A stretch of DNA of 64,000 nucleotides from Bacillus_BD sp963787345 (GCA_963787345.1 CAWBCW010000026.1:620001-684000); one strand, 5' to 3'. Positions 1 to 8,287 are shown, counted from the stretch's first letter. Made by a program: numbers and translations. The notes: a model not told the origin generated them from the letters alone.

Positions 1-1
1 T

Positions 2-517
2 GAAAGGTTAACAGAAGAGGCGCTTCTCCATAACCATCCTGTCCTCTATATGGATCATGAGGATATGAAAGCCAATGTTCCAGAGCATCCTTATATTCAT
101 GAAAGCATCAGCACGTTGAAAGTCAACCATTTTCCTACTCATGATCCTTCTTATTACATAGGTCGTGAATTATACCAATCGATCGTATTTTGCGAAGAAG
201 GGAAGGAAGAGTATTATCGGGGGAAATATCAAGATTTTGACTTTGTGAGATGGCATCCACTTGCAGTTGATGTGATTCCAAAGGGTGGCTCAAAAGCAAA
301 GGGCATCGAAAAAATGATCGAAAAATTAGGTTTCCCAAGAGAAAGACAATATGCATTTGGTGACGGTCCCAATGATATAGAAATGCTTACCGAAATATAT
401 AATAGTATCGCGATGGGAAATGCGGTAGAATCTGCAAAATCAGCAGCGAAATATGTAACCAAATCTGTAGATAATCATGGAATTCAATACGGGTTAGAGA
501 TGGTCGGCTTGCTATAG
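2..517 (+). CDS. Cof-type HAD-IIB family hydrolase, 5'-truncated by window edge
   Basis: The reading frame is open from the first complete codon, so this is the C-terminal part (about 171 codons) of a gene that starts before the window. The motif GDGPNDIEML near the end is HAD motif IV, whose Asp residues bind the catalytic Mg2+. The upstream KGGSKAKGIEKM stretch is the Lys-containing motif III region typical of Cof/YkrA-like sugar-phosphate phosphatases. These cytosolic enzymes dephosphorylate small phospho-metabolites; the substrate cannot be told from this fragment. The N-terminal DxD nucleophile motif lies outside the window. A hairpin terminator follows 12 bases after the stop. Confidence 0.85.
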   Translation, partial: ERLTEEALLHNHPVLYMDHEDMKANVPEHPYIHESISTLKVNHFPTHDPSYYIGRELYQSIVFCEEGKEEYYRGKYQDFDFVRWHPLAVDVIPKGGSKAKGIEKMIEKLGFPRERQYAFGDGPNDIEMLTEIYNSIAMGNAVESAKSAAKYVTKSVDNHGIQYGLEMVGLL

Positions 518-528
518 AGCTCAAAAGA

Positions 529-564
529 AGTGAAACTTCCACTAATGGAAGTCTCACTTTTTTT
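529..564 (+). terminator. Intrinsic terminator after HAD hydrolase
   Basis: Twelve-base arms (529-540 and 547-558) with one mismatch around a 6-base loop, followed by a T tract. Confidence 0.8.
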
Positions 565-691
565 GCTTTCTATAGATTAATGGAAAACGAAAGATCAACT
601 TTCGAAAGAGAATCTTTACAATTATTAACATTTACTTAATCCCCCGTTTGAAAATAGGGAATATACTTAATCTTTAGGGAGTCTAATGTAG

Positions 692-2026
692 TTGACTCTT
701 TTTGATGGTCTAAAAAAATACCTTCGTGGGGGAATCTACTTGGAATTTCATCTATCAACATTCATTGAGTATTTTAATTTTGCTATGTTTATCTTATTTG
801 CCTTAATGTACTCCTATCAAATGGTGTATATGTTTGTTGCATTTAAAGCGAAAAGGAACAAAAAATCGGATGTTAAGAATGCTCATTTGAACAGATATGC
901 GGTTATTATTGCAGCGCGTAATGAGGAATTAGTGATTGGACAATTGGTAAAGAGCATCAAAAACCAGAATTATCCAATGGAGTTAGTTGATATTTTTGTT
1001 GTGGCGGATAATTGTACAGACCAAACCGCTTCTGTTGCAAGGAAAGCTGGGGCCATCGTTAGAGAACGCTTCAATAAGGCTCAAGTTGGAAAAGGATATG
1101 CTCTTGACTATATGATTAAAATAATTGAAAGAGATTTTTCAACGAAAAATTATGATGGGATCTTCGTTTTTGATGCTGATAATTTATTAGATGAGAACTA
1201 TATAGTTGAAATGAACAAAACGTTTAACCAAGGATACCGGGTTGTTACGAGTTATCGAAACTCTAAAAATTATGATCAAAACTGGATTTCTGCGGGTTAT
1301 GCACTTTGGTTCTTGCATGAAGCCGAATATCTGAATCTACCAAGAATGGTGTTGAAATCGAGTTGTGCTATTTCTGGAACAGGATTTCTTGTACATGCTG
1401 ATGTGATTAAAGACAATGGAGGATGGAATCATCATCTTCTAACTGAGGATATTGAGTTTTCAGTTTCTCAAATCATTAAAGGTGATAAATTTGGCTATTG
1501 TAAAAACGCTGTATTTTATGATGAACAGCCGGTTGCGTTTAGTCAGTCATGGAATCAGAGATTACGCTGGGCAAAGGGGTTTTATCAGGTTTTTGGCAAA
1601 TATGGCAAAGAGTTAATTTCAGGTATTTTTCGAGGGAAGAAAAATTGGTTCTCTTGTTTTGATATGACGATGACCATCATGCCGGCAATGTTGATTTCCT
1701 TTATCAGCATTTTGGTTAACGGATTTTTCTTCATATCAGGTTTCTTTGATTTATTTGGTGGAAAAGAGATCATTGAAATTACTTCCATTGCGATGTTGAA
1801 ATCCGTGGGCTGGTATTATGGAATATTATTTTTACTTGGCTTCATTACTACGATAACAGAATGGAAATTCATCCATTGTTCAGGCTGGAAAAAGGTTGCT
1901 TATACGTTCACATTTCCGCTGTTTATGTTTACGTATATTCCCATTTCAGTTGTAGCCTTATTTAGTGATGTGGAGTGGAAGCCAATCTCCCATACCGTAG
2001 TAAAGTCATTGGATGATGTTCGTTAA
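692..2026 (+). CDS. Membrane glycosyltransferase family 2 (cellulose/PNAG synthase-like)
   Basis: A processive-type GT2 enzyme. It has an N-terminal membrane segment (about residues 25-50), a cytosolic GT-A domain with the DAD motif in VFDADN, the TED motif in LLTEDIEFS and the QxxRW motif as QRLRW, then three or four C-terminal membrane helices. This architecture is shared with YdaM-like, IcaA-like and hyaluronan synthase-like enzymes that polymerise and export a polysaccharide from UDP-sugars; the polymer here is unknown. It stands alone between two terminators, without the co-synthesis genes such enzymes often have. The longest frame starts at TTG 692 behind AGGGAG (spacing 10). TTG 740 behind GTGGGGG is an equally good start and would remove 16 residues. 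Confidence 0.85.
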   Translation: MTLFDGLKKYLRGGIYLEFHLSTFIEYFNFAMFILFALMYSYQMVYMFVAFKAKRNKKSDVKNAHLNRYAVIIAARNEELVIGQLVKSIKNQNYPMELVDIFVVADNCTDQTASVARKAGAIVRERFNKAQVGKGYALDYMIKIIERDFSTKNYDGIFVFDADNLLDENYIVEMNKTFNQGYRVVTSYRNSKNYDQNWISAGYALWFLHEAEYLNLPRMVLKSSCAISGTGFLVHADVIKDNGGWNHHLLTEDIEFSVSQIIKGDKFGYCKNAVFYDEQPVAFSQSWNQRLRWAKGFYQVFGKYGKELISGIFRGKKNWFSCFDMTMTIMPAMLISFISILVNGFFFISGFFDLFGGKEIIEITSIAMLKSVGWYYGILFLLGFITTITEWKFIHCSGWKKVAYTFTFPLFMFTYIPISVVALFSDVEWKPISHTVVKSLDDVR

Positions 2027-2071
2027 TATCTTTTGTTTTATTAGAGGGATAAATAGATGTGTATAATAAAT

Positions 2072-2112
2072 AATAAATGCCGTGATCGAATAACGATCAT
2101 GGCATTTATTCA
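2072..2112 (+). terminator. Intrinsic terminator after the glycosyltransferase
   Basis: Long near-perfect stem (2072-2088 with 2094-2110) containing ATGCCGTGATCG and its complement, with a T-rich end. Confidence 0.85.
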
Positions 2113-2123
2113 ATTATGCGAGA

Positions 2124-2189
2124 AAATTTGCTGTTATTGAGGTGCCAATAGCATCATTTTTTCTAGCAATCAATGAAATTTGCTGTTAT
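2124..2189 (+). repeat. Two direct copies of a 14-base motif
   Basis: AAATTTGCTGTTAT occurs at 2124-2137 and again at 2176-2189, in the 369-base gap between the glycosyltransferase and the next small gene. No coding potential is seen here. The rest of this gap holds only the terminator and the promoter listed separately. Confidence 0.6.
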
Positions 2190-2288
2190 CAAACTCTATT
2201 AGAATAAATAAAAAGGATTCAAAGGTTTCTAATGTCCTCTATAATACTAACTAATGTGGATTTTGTTTTACTTCATTAAAGCACTTTC

Positions 2289-2317
2289 TTTACATTCCTT
2301 TTAAATGGGTTTACAAT
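2289..2317 (+). promoter_or_regulatory. Sigma-A type promoter for the small membrane protein
   Basis: TTTACA at 2289-2294, a 17-base spacer and TACAAT at 2312-2317, about 80 bases upstream of the start at 2396. Confidence 0.5.
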
Positions 2318-2395
2318 ATAAATAAAGTTCACAATTTGTTCATAATTACGTAGAAAAGTTGTAACAATTACGTTCTTAAAAAAGGAGTGGGAGAA

Positions 2396-2578
2396 ATGAA
2401 CGGACTATTATTTTCTTCACTAATTTCACTAATCATCTTTTATGTATTAAGTATAAGTACTTCTTTCGGGACGGCTTTTATCATATTCTGCATTACATTG
2501 GTTTTAATGGGTGGCGCTGCCTTTTTAGAAGCGAGTGCAGAGAAGAAAAGAATTAAACATTTACGACTTGTAAAATAA
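2396..2578 (+). CDS. Small two-helix membrane protein, unknown function
   Basis: A 60-residue protein with two hydrophobic segments (about residues 4-22 and 27-45) and a short basic, charged tail (EKKRIKHLRLVK). An in-frame GTG at 2387 overlaps the AAAGGAGTGGGAG RBS, so ATG 2396 is chosen. It has its own promoter and terminator and is therefore monocistronic. I do not recognise a family. Confidence 0.6.
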   Translation: MNGLLFSSLISLIIFYVLSISTSFGTAFIIFCITLVLMGGAAFLEASAEKKRIKHLRLVK

Positions 2579-2586
2579 AAAATGTC

Positions 2587-2613
2587 GAGTTCTTTTCGTA
2601 AGGACTCTTTTTT
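2587..2613 (+). terminator. Intrinsic terminator after the small membrane protein
   Basis: GAGTTCTT (2587-2594) pairs with AAGGACTC (2600-2607), including one G-U pair, and is followed by six T. Confidence 0.8.
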
Positions 2614-2625
2614 GTCTCGAAAACA

Positions 2626-2667
2626 AAAATGGCGTGTGATACGGGTGTTCCGTTTGCACGCCATTTT
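2626..2667 (-). terminator. Terminator of the minus-strand small gene
   Basis: Eleven-base arms AAAATGGCGTG (2626-2636) and CACGCCATTTT (2657-2667). It lies just beyond the stop of the minus-strand gene at 2683, with T-rich sequence on that strand. Confidence 0.65.
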
Positions 2668-2682
2668 CAATTCCTCAAATGT

Positions 2683-2883
2683 CTAGTCCTCATATTGTTT
2701 CTGGTCTTTCTTTTTGGCAGAATCCACAGATTCTACATATTTCAGCAAAATATAAAATGGCCAAAAGGCAACCAACAATATTGCTTTTGTCCATTCATTC
2801 ATGGAGCGGAATTTGCTAAAAAACAAGCAAATTACACCAATTAAAAAGTAAAGGGTTAATTGGAGAACCATCATAATCACCAC
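2683..2883 (-). CDS. Small membrane protein, unknown function
   Basis: A 66-residue protein with two predicted membrane helices (about residues 5-23 and 33-47) and a strongly charged C-terminus (DSAKKKDQKQYED). The longest frame begins at GTG 2883; ATG 2874 is possible. The RBS is weak (GAGAGAAAG), which lowers confidence. It lies convergent to the preceding small gene and is followed by its own terminator-like hairpin. No family is recognised. Confidence 0.5.
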   Translation of the reverse strand: MVIMMVLQLTLYFLIGVICLFFSKFRSMNEWTKAILLVAFWPFYILLKYVESVDSAKKKDQKQYED

Positions 2884-3028
2884 ATCATTTCTTTCTCTCA
2901 GTGTATACAGGAAAGGTTGTTTTGGTGTCTGTTGAGGTTAAGAATCCTTTAACTCGCTGTGAGGAAATCTTAATAAACGGTTATAACGATTAAAAGATTA
3001 TGATGATCAATATGATATAATCAAAGGG

Positions 3029-3062
3029 CCTAATTCGGAATCGAATAGGTTTTTTATTTTTT
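3029..3062 (+). terminator. Terminator-like hairpin upstream of cidAB
   Basis: CCTA-TTCG / CGAA-TAGG stem followed by TTTTTTATTTTTTT. No plus-strand gene ends just upstream. A TATAAT sits at 3016-3021, so this may be an attenuator in the cidAB leader rather than the end of a gene. Confidence 0.5.
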
Positions 3063-3126
3063 TATTATCATTTTCTTTTGTTACTTTTGAACATAATATT
3101 AATAGAAGTTTGAAAGGGATGTTTGC

Positions 3127-3513
3127 ATGAAAAATGGATTACTATTTTTAGGTCAACTATTTCTTGTTTGGTTGATTTATGCTATTTCTGAGTTCGTTGT
3201 GAAGATGCTGCATTTGCCGATTCCTGGAAGTGTATTTGGGATGGTTTTGTTATTGTTGCTTTTAATCACTGGAGTTGTAAAGGATACATACATCGAAAAG
3301 GCAACAACATTTCTTAATAAGCATCTCGCCTTTTTCTTCATCCCTTTTGCGGTCGGTTTAATGGAATATGGCCATTTAATTAAAACGAGCGGAATTCAAT
3401 TGCTGATTATGATTGCGGGAAGTTCAATCATCGGACTGATTGTAACATCGGGACTTACACAAGTTTTATCTGGAAAGGCAGGGGCAAAGCGTGGGCAGTC
3501 TGACCATTATTAG
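3127..3513 (+). CDS. cidA: CidA/LrgA family holin-like protein
   Basis: A 128-residue protein with four hydrophobic segments and the family signature LPIPGSVFGMVLL near residue 30-42. Its length fits the CidA/YwbH branch better than the longer LrgA/YsbA branch. CidA and LrgA proteins were named as holin- and antiholin-like membrane proteins that influence autolysis. The B. subtilis LrgAB homologues (PftAB) are a pyruvate carrier, so the physiological role may be metabolite transport. The start is ATG 3127 behind GAAAGGGATG. It overlaps cidB by 23 bases, so the two are translationally coupled. No LytTS or LysR regulator gene is adjacent. Confidence 0.85.
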   Translation: MKNGLLFLGQLFLVWLIYAISEFVVKMLHLPIPGSVFGMVLLLLLLITGVVKDTYIEKATTFLNKHLAFFFIPFAVGLMEYGHLIKTSGIQLLIMIAGSSIIGLIVTSGLTQVLSGKAGAKRGQSDHY

Positions 3514-4177
3514 TATCATCATTACCATCGTTGTATATTTAGGAGCAAAATCACTATCTGTTCGTATCGTGTCACCGTTTACGACCCCGATTTTAACAGC
3601 GAGTTTGATCATCATTGTAATTCTTCTTACATTTGATATTTCATATGAACAATATAGCCAAGCGGAGGAGTGGATGACTTTTCTGTTGGGACCTGCTACT
3701 GTTGCTCTAGCTGTTCCGATGTATCAAAATCGAACCGTTATTATGGAAAAAATCGCTCCCGCCTTATTCGGGCTAGTAATTGGAACCATTTCAACGATCA
3801 TTTCTGCTGTGTGGTTGTCAAAAGCATTTGGTTTTACTGAGACGGTTCAAGCCGCTGCTGCTGTTAAAGCTGTGACTACCCCCGTTGCGATTGAGACAGT
3901 GCTCATCATTAATGGAGATCCGGCGTTGGCTTCTGCTTTTGTCGTTATCGCGGGAATTGTTGGTGCTTTATTAGCTCCAGCTCTCTTAACGGTTTTGAAT
4001 ATTAAGGATCCTTTTTCACGTGGGCTGGGAATTGGGACCGTTTCACATGTGATTGGCACAAGCCAAGCGGTAAGAGAAGGACCTTTAGAAGGGGCTGTCT
4101 CAAGCATGGCAATGGGACTTGCAGCTATTTTTACCTCGATCATTTTACCTTGGTTTTATCCATTGATTCAGCTATGA
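3491..4177 (+). CDS. cidB: CidB/LrgB family membrane protein
   Basis: A 228-residue protein with six or more membrane segments. The LrgB family core is seen as AAAVKAVTTPVAIE and in the C-terminal GIGTVSHVIGTSQA stretch. It is the partner of the upstream CidA protein, forming the CidAB/LrgAB two-gene unit found across Firmicutes and implicated in autolysis control or pyruvate transport. The GTG start at 3491 lies inside cidA, whose 3' end (AAGGCAGGGG) supplies the RBS. A strong terminator follows at 4238. Confidence 0.85.
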   Translation: MGSLTIISIIITIVVYLGAKSLSVRIVSPFTTPILTASLIIIVILLTFDISYEQYSQAEEWMTFLLGPATVALAVPMYQNRTVIMEKIAPALFGLVIGTISTIISAVWLSKAFGFTETVQAAAAVKAVTTPVAIETVLIINGDPALASAFVVIAGIVGALLAPALLTVLNIKDPFSRGLGIGTVSHVIGTSQAVREGPLEGAVSSMAMGLAAIFTSIILPWFYPLIQL

Positions 4178-4237
4178 TAGTTGTTATCCTAAAAGCGTTG
4201 GTTCTGTTCCATATTCATTGTCGAAAAAAAGCAGTGT

Positions 4238-4281
4238 AAAATGCCAAGTACCATCCAATTGGATAGTACTTGGCATTTTTG
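4238..4281 (+). terminator. Bidirectional terminator between cidB and the PhoX-like gene
   Basis: Twenty-base arms (AAATGCCAAGTACCATCCAA and its complement) with a T run. It serves both convergent genes and belongs to a recurrent terminator family in this window (see findings). Confidence 0.85.
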
Positions 4282-4285
4282 GTTA

Positions 4286-5716
4286 TTATAGAATTGGCAT
4301 CCCGTGACGCTCTAATGCAGCTGCTTCAAGCGTAGACATTCCTTGCTCTTCAGCAAAGGCAGCAAGCTTGTCCGATACAATTGGAGCAAAACTTGCTGGT
4401 GGTTGAGCGTAGTTCATCGCGCGTCTGCGAGTTGAATTCTTACGAGCAAATGGTCCCCAAATTGCAAATGTAATTCCTGGAGATTGCATATTCACAAAGA
4501 ACGTATTTCCGTCAACAGAGAAAGTAGGGCCAGCAACTTCGGAACCGTTCATTGCGTTTTCAAGAAATACATATGGGTTTCCTTCTGGAGTTATACCGAT
4601 GATCCGATTGACTCCGCTGCCATCTTCAGCAATCCAAATATCTCCCCAAGGAGTAATAACAACATTATCAGGAGATTTTAAATCATTCCGATCAGAGGAT
4701 TCATAGAAAAGTTCTAATGTGTTAGTGGCAGGTGTATAACGATAGATACGTCCAAGACCTTTGTCACCCGCGCTTGTATCATCAAACCATAAAGTACCTT
4801 CGGAGAAGTAAGCCCCTTCTAAACGTCTAAATTCAATACAGCCTTTGGCTTTTGCATCTGATTGAGCAATTTCAGGGTTTACCTTTTTCCAAACAACCCC
4901 AAATTTTTGTCCAGTTGCCATTTGAGCGGCTCTAGGTAATTCATCAATAGCGGCAGCTTCTAAGATTCCACCTTTTTGAAGAGAACCGAGTGTTTGGCTT
5001 CTATCATGTGGAGTAAAGCGATAAAAGAAACTTGGGCTCGCATCTTCTGTTAAATACCAAATACCTGTTGAAGGGTCAACGTGTCCAGCTTCATGAGAGA
5101 AGCGTCCCATATCATAAATCGGTGTTTTGGACATTTCATTTTCAGGATCAAGAGGATTTACTTCAAATATATAGCCATGTCCTTTATTACCGGTTTCTTC
5201 CATCGTTAACCAGGTGCCCCATGTAGAAGAGCCGCCAGCACAGTTACGAACAGTACCAGAGCTAGATACATATTCATCAATAAGCTCTCTGTTTGGTCCA
5301 ACGATTAAAGTCGTTGTACCACCAGCAGCATTGCCCCAAGGATTTTTACCGTTTACTGGCAGACTTGAGTTTGTACTATTTTCGTGGTTACGAACAAGAA
5401 TTGTTGTGTTTTTCTCCCCTTTGAATGCAGCCATTCCATCATGCATGGCAGGAACTTTATCACCGTTAGGCATAAGATCTCCAGCTTTAGAAAACATTTT
5501 GTAATGGAAACCTTTAGGAAGATTAATAATCCCATTTGGATCTTTTACGAGTGGACCATAACCGCCAAAACCTCCCGTAGGATTCGTAGCCTTTCCAGCC
5601 GCTAAACTATTCGATGCGTTTGCTAGTGAAAAAAGTCCTGTTGTTCCAAGAGTTACTGCCAATGTACTCATACCGCCAACCTTCAAGAAATTCCGTCTAT
5701 CCATCCCTTTGCTCAT
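4286..5716 (-). CDS. PhoX/DUF839 family protein with Tat signal peptide
   Basis: A secreted 476-residue protein. The N-terminus contains a twin-arginine motif (DRRNFLK), a hydrophobic core and an Ala-rich cleavage region, so it should be exported folded through Tat. The mature part carries the PhoX-type signature NCAGG...TWGTWLTMEE. In PhoX alkaline phosphatases the equivalent Cys and Glu residues bind the Fe-Ca cluster. Role by family: extracellular phosphomonoesterase, though DUF839 proteins are not all proven phosphatases. ATG 5716 is chosen because GGAGG lies 11 bases upstream; a longer frame to 5770 reads through this RBS. A second, longer paralogue lies at 32972. Confidence 0.8.
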   Translation of the reverse strand: MSKGMDRRNFLKVGGMSTLAVTLGTTGLFSLANASNSLAAGKATNPTGGFGGYGPLVKDPNGIINLPKGFHYKMFSKAGDLMPNGDKVPAMHDGMAAFKGEKNTTILVRNHENSTNSSLPVNGKNPWGNAAGGTTTLIVGPNRELIDEYVSSSGTVRNCAGGSSTWGTWLTMEETGNKGHGYIFEVNPLDPENEMSKTPIYDMGRFSHEAGHVDPSTGIWYLTEDASPSFFYRFTPHDRSQTLGSLQKGGILEAAAIDELPRAAQMATGQKFGVVWKKVNPEIAQSDAKAKGCIEFRRLEGAYFSEGTLWFDDTSAGDKGLGRIYRYTPATNTLELFYESSDRNDLKSPDNVVITPWGDIWIAEDGSGVNRIIGITPEGNPYVFLENAMNGSEVAGPTFSVDGNTFFVNMQSPGITFAIWGPFARKNSTRRRAMNYAQPPASFAPIVSDKLAAFAEEQGMSTLEAAALERHGMPIL

Positions 5717-6239
5717 TCTACTAAAAACCTCCGTTTGGTTTAGTATTTGAGAATGCCTGTTATATAGCAAACTCTACTTACAAAATTACCAAACAATTCT
5801 AAAAGGCTCGTTAATTGTATGTAATTTTATGATGTACATGGAAAAATGAACCAAAGGTATGAGAATAATCATGATTAAAGGGTTTTGATTAAAGAAAAAC
5901 AGAACAATAGTAACGTATTGATAGTGTTAATTATCAAAAGAGTGGCAAAAGTAGTGAAAATAAAGTGCTTTCGCAGGCTGACTTGTTAAAAGTATTTGAA
6001 TTTTATGTAAATAAATTAATGGCTTGTAAAATCTCTATGGATTTAAATTGCATAAATCGACTGAATACTCGCTGTTATCCACTTGAACTAGATTTTTTGC
6101 TTATCAATTAACAGTGAACTAATCCTATATTTATGCTAATAATTTTTAATCTCCATCATATATTTGGGATAATCGTTCATTTTACAGTGAAGGTGGAACC
6201 CAAAAAGTGTGGGGGCCTCCATAAAAAGGGAGATAAGAT
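5717..6239. other. Divergent intergenic region (523 bases)
   Basis: AT-rich spacer between the PhoX-like gene (-) and the LysM-GH18 gene (+), with no ORF I would defend. A possible sporulation sigma-E type promoter lies at 6158-6185: ATATATT, 13 bases, then CATTTTAC. It fits a spore-cortex gene, but the match is weak. The GGTGGAACCC...GGGGGCCTCC stretch at 6191-6220 is GC-rich compared with its surroundings and unexplained. Confidence 0.4.
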
Positions 6240-7514
6240 ATGGCAATCCATGTTGTAAGTAGCGGAGAATCTCTATGGGCTATTTCGAACGAGTATGAAG
6301 TTCCAGTAACGACCATCGTTCGAGAAAATGGAATCATTGCGGCTGATTTTATTTTACCGGGCCTTGCTTTATATATTCCTAATAATAGGTCCGTGCCTTT
6401 TCAACGATATTATCAAGTCAAAGCAGGTGATGTTTTGTGGTCATTGGCACAACGTTTTCGGACAAGTGTTGAACAGATCTTACAAGCCAATCCAGAAATG
6501 GATCCTCATCGATTAAGGATTGGACAAAACTTGGTAATACCGTCACCTATTCCAATGCCATTAACCACTCTAGGATTTATTGAACCCTATAATCCAGAAG
6601 CATTTCTAATGGCTTTCAATTCCTTAGCAAGGCAATTAACCTATATAGCTGTGGCGGCTTTTTCACTTACTGAAGAAGGATATGCCTATGTTTTATTAAG
6701 AGATCAGGAAATCGTCGTAAGGAGTAAACAATTAGATGTGACTCCCTTATTAATGATTCGAAATTTCAGGAACGGTGAATTTAGTCCCGAATTAATTGGC
6801 AAGGTTCTTGGTAGTCCCATCTATCGCAATAATTTAATTGCAAGTCTAGTAAACTTAGTCCGAAATAGGGGCTATGAAGGTGTGAGTCTTGACTTTGAAT
6901 TTATACCACCAGCAATGCGAAACGAATTTAATCTGTTTTTGAGAAATTTAAAAACGGCTTTAGGTAATTACATTTTACACGTTAATGTTCATGCGAAAAG
7001 TCAGGATCTTCCGACAAATCGGATTGTGGGGGCCTATGATTATCGAGAAATTGGTCAAATTGCAGATATTGTTGCAGTTATGACGATTGATTACGGTTAT
7101 CCGACCGGACCGCCAGACCCGATTTCTCCTATTTGGTGGGTAGAAGAGGTCCTTCGTTATGCGCTTACTCATATTCGTCCGAATAAGCTTCAGATGGCGT
7201 TAGCCTTATATGGGTATGATAAAAGTGTACCAGCCAATTTAACTAGAGCAATGTCTGTTCAGGCTGCACAGAATCAGGCGTTATCTAAAGGGGCAATAAT
7301 TCAATATGATCTTGTGTCACAATCCCCTTGGTATCAATATTGGGAAGAGATAACAGAGCATGTAGTTCGGTTTGAGGATATTAGAAGCTACGTTGAAAAA
7401 TATAGATTAATGGATGAGTACCAAATATTAGGTACTACATTTTGGCAGTTAAGTTTACCCGCCCCGCAAAATTTTGCCTTCTTAAGAGATCACATAGCTG
7501 TTCGGAAAAATTAG
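6240..7514 (+). CDS. LysM-GH18 spore cortex-lytic type enzyme (YaaH/YdhD/SleL family)
   Basis: A 424-residue protein with two N-terminal LysM domains (about residues 2-47 and 55-101), separated by a short linker, then a glycoside hydrolase 18 domain. The catalytic segment is GVSLDFEFIPP (about residue 220), the degenerate DxE form typical of SleL/YaaH/YdhD. These enzymes sit in the spore coat or cortex and act as N-acetylglucosaminidases that trim cortex fragments during germination. The length matches YaaH, YdhD and SleL (about 427-439). No signal peptide is present, as in the family. The start ATG 6240 follows GGGAGATAAGAT. Confidence 0.88.
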   Translation: MAIHVVSSGESLWAISNEYEVPVTTIVRENGIIAADFILPGLALYIPNNRSVPFQRYYQVKAGDVLWSLAQRFRTSVEQILQANPEMDPHRLRIGQNLVIPSPIPMPLTTLGFIEPYNPEAFLMAFNSLARQLTYIAVAAFSLTEEGYAYVLLRDQEIVVRSKQLDVTPLLMIRNFRNGEFSPELIGKVLGSPIYRNNLIASLVNLVRNRGYEGVSLDFEFIPPAMRNEFNLFLRNLKTALGNYILHVNVHAKSQDLPTNRIVGAYDYREIGQIADIVAVMTIDYGYPTGPPDPISPIWWVEEVLRYALTHIRPNKLQMALALYGYDKSVPANLTRAMSVQAAQNQALSKGAIIQYDLVSQSPWYQYWEEITEHVVRFEDIRSYVEKYRLMDEYQILGTTFWQLSLPAPQNFAFLRDHIAVRKN

Positions 7515-7556
7515 GTGTCAAGCACCATCCAGACTGGATGGTGCTTGGCATTTTAA
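7514..7556 (+). terminator. Intrinsic terminator after the GH18 gene
   Basis: A 16-base arm TGTCAAGCACCATCCAG and its complement, followed by TTTT. Same sequence family as the hairpin at 4238. Confidence 0.85.
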
Positions 7557-7629
7557 TTGTGAACAAATTGTAAGTTAGTGTGATTTAAATCAACTCAGAT
7601 GACGGTAATTTCTGCTAAGCTTTAACTAA

Positions 7630-7812
7630 ACTCAGCAGAAGTCTCCCACTTCTATAAGTGGTGAGGTGAATGCCAAGTTTTTGAACCATTCAGGGGGCCA
7701 AACCTGGCTGAATGAAGTTAAGGCCTCCAGCGGATGCCATAGGTTTTTAAAGAAAGTTTATCGAATAAGCTCGATAAAATCTGGGAGCAAATACGCAAAG
7801 GCGCATTTGATT
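7630..7812 (+). repeat. Structured intergenic element, copy A (full length)
   Basis: Occupies most of the 351-base gap between two genes. It starts with a hairpin module (CAGCAGAAGTCTCCCACTTC...AAGTGG...GTGAATGC) like the right ends of IS200/IS605 tnpB elements. Next come a hairpin CATTCAG...CTGAATG, the conserved box CTCCAGCGGATG, an arm TTTATCGA/TCGATAAA, and the end hairpin CAAATACGC...GCGCATTTG-ATT. It matches copies at 34695, 42562 and 62604. The inner arm differs from copy D (TTTCTCGAG/CTCGAGAAA) by paired changes, which argues for selection on RNA or DNA structure. No ORF lies inside. Confidence 0.75.
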
Positions 7813-7865
7813 TACTATCTTACAACATCCAAACGAATGTGATATAGGAAAAGGGGTGGATAAAG

Positions 7866-8240
7866 ATGACAACAACTACAATTGATAATCCAAATAGACA
7901 GAAAAGAGAATTAAATAATGGTCCTAGAATTCAAAAGGAAAAAGAAACCGTTACCAAAATGATTGCGGTTTATTGCCGTAAAAACCATCATCATCGTCAT
8001 GGTCTTTGTGAAGAGTGTAAGGATTTAAACAGTTATGCTATGAAAAGGCTTTCGTTCTGCCAATTTGGAGAAGAAAAAACATTCTGTTCTTATTGTCCTG
8101 TTCATTGCTATGCAACCGATTATCGCGAAAAAATTAAAGTAGTCATGCGCTTCTCGGGTCCATGGATGTTATTGTATCATCCAATCCTAGCGGTTAGACA
8201 TATTTGGCAAGAAAAAGTCACTTATCGGGATACACATTAA
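7866..8240 (+). CDS. Nitrous oxide-stimulated promoter family protein (YgbA_NO)
   Basis: A 124-residue cytosolic protein. The Cys-rich core runs CRKNHHHRHGLCEEC, FCQFGEEKTFCSYCPVHCY, then YREKIKVVMRFSGPWMLLYH, which matches the YgbA_NO family. Members in enterobacteria are induced by nitric oxide and help growth under nitrosative stress; the conserved cysteines suggest metal or Fe-S binding. The biochemical activity is not settled. Start ATG 7866 follows AAAAGGGGTGG. It is monocistronic, between element copy A and a strong terminator. Confidence 0.8.
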   Translation: MTTTTIDNPNRQKRELNNGPRIQKEKETVTKMIAVYCRKNHHHRHGLCEECKDLNSYAMKRLSFCQFGEEKTFCSYCPVHCYATDYREKIKVVMRFSGPWMLLYHPILAVRHIWQEKVTYRDTH

Positions 8241-8241
8241 A

Positions 8242-8287
8242 AAAGCGTTATGAACCTCCCAGAAAAGGAAGGTTTATAACGCTTTTT
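8242..8287 (+). terminator. Bidirectional terminator
   Basis: AAAAGCGTTATGAACCT pairs with AGGTTTATAACGCTTTTTTT. It sits between the convergent YgbA_NO and MBL genes. Confidence 0.85.

Noticed and set aside
5717..5870. Pho box upstream of the minus-strand PhoX-like gene
   Set aside because: Only TTACAT and TTAACG were found, with 10- rather than 11-base spacing and no third repeat.
7630..7812. CRISPR array or group II intron for the repeated elements
   Set aside because: The copies are far apart, single, without spacer-repeat periodicity, and lack intron domain V or a reverse transcriptase.
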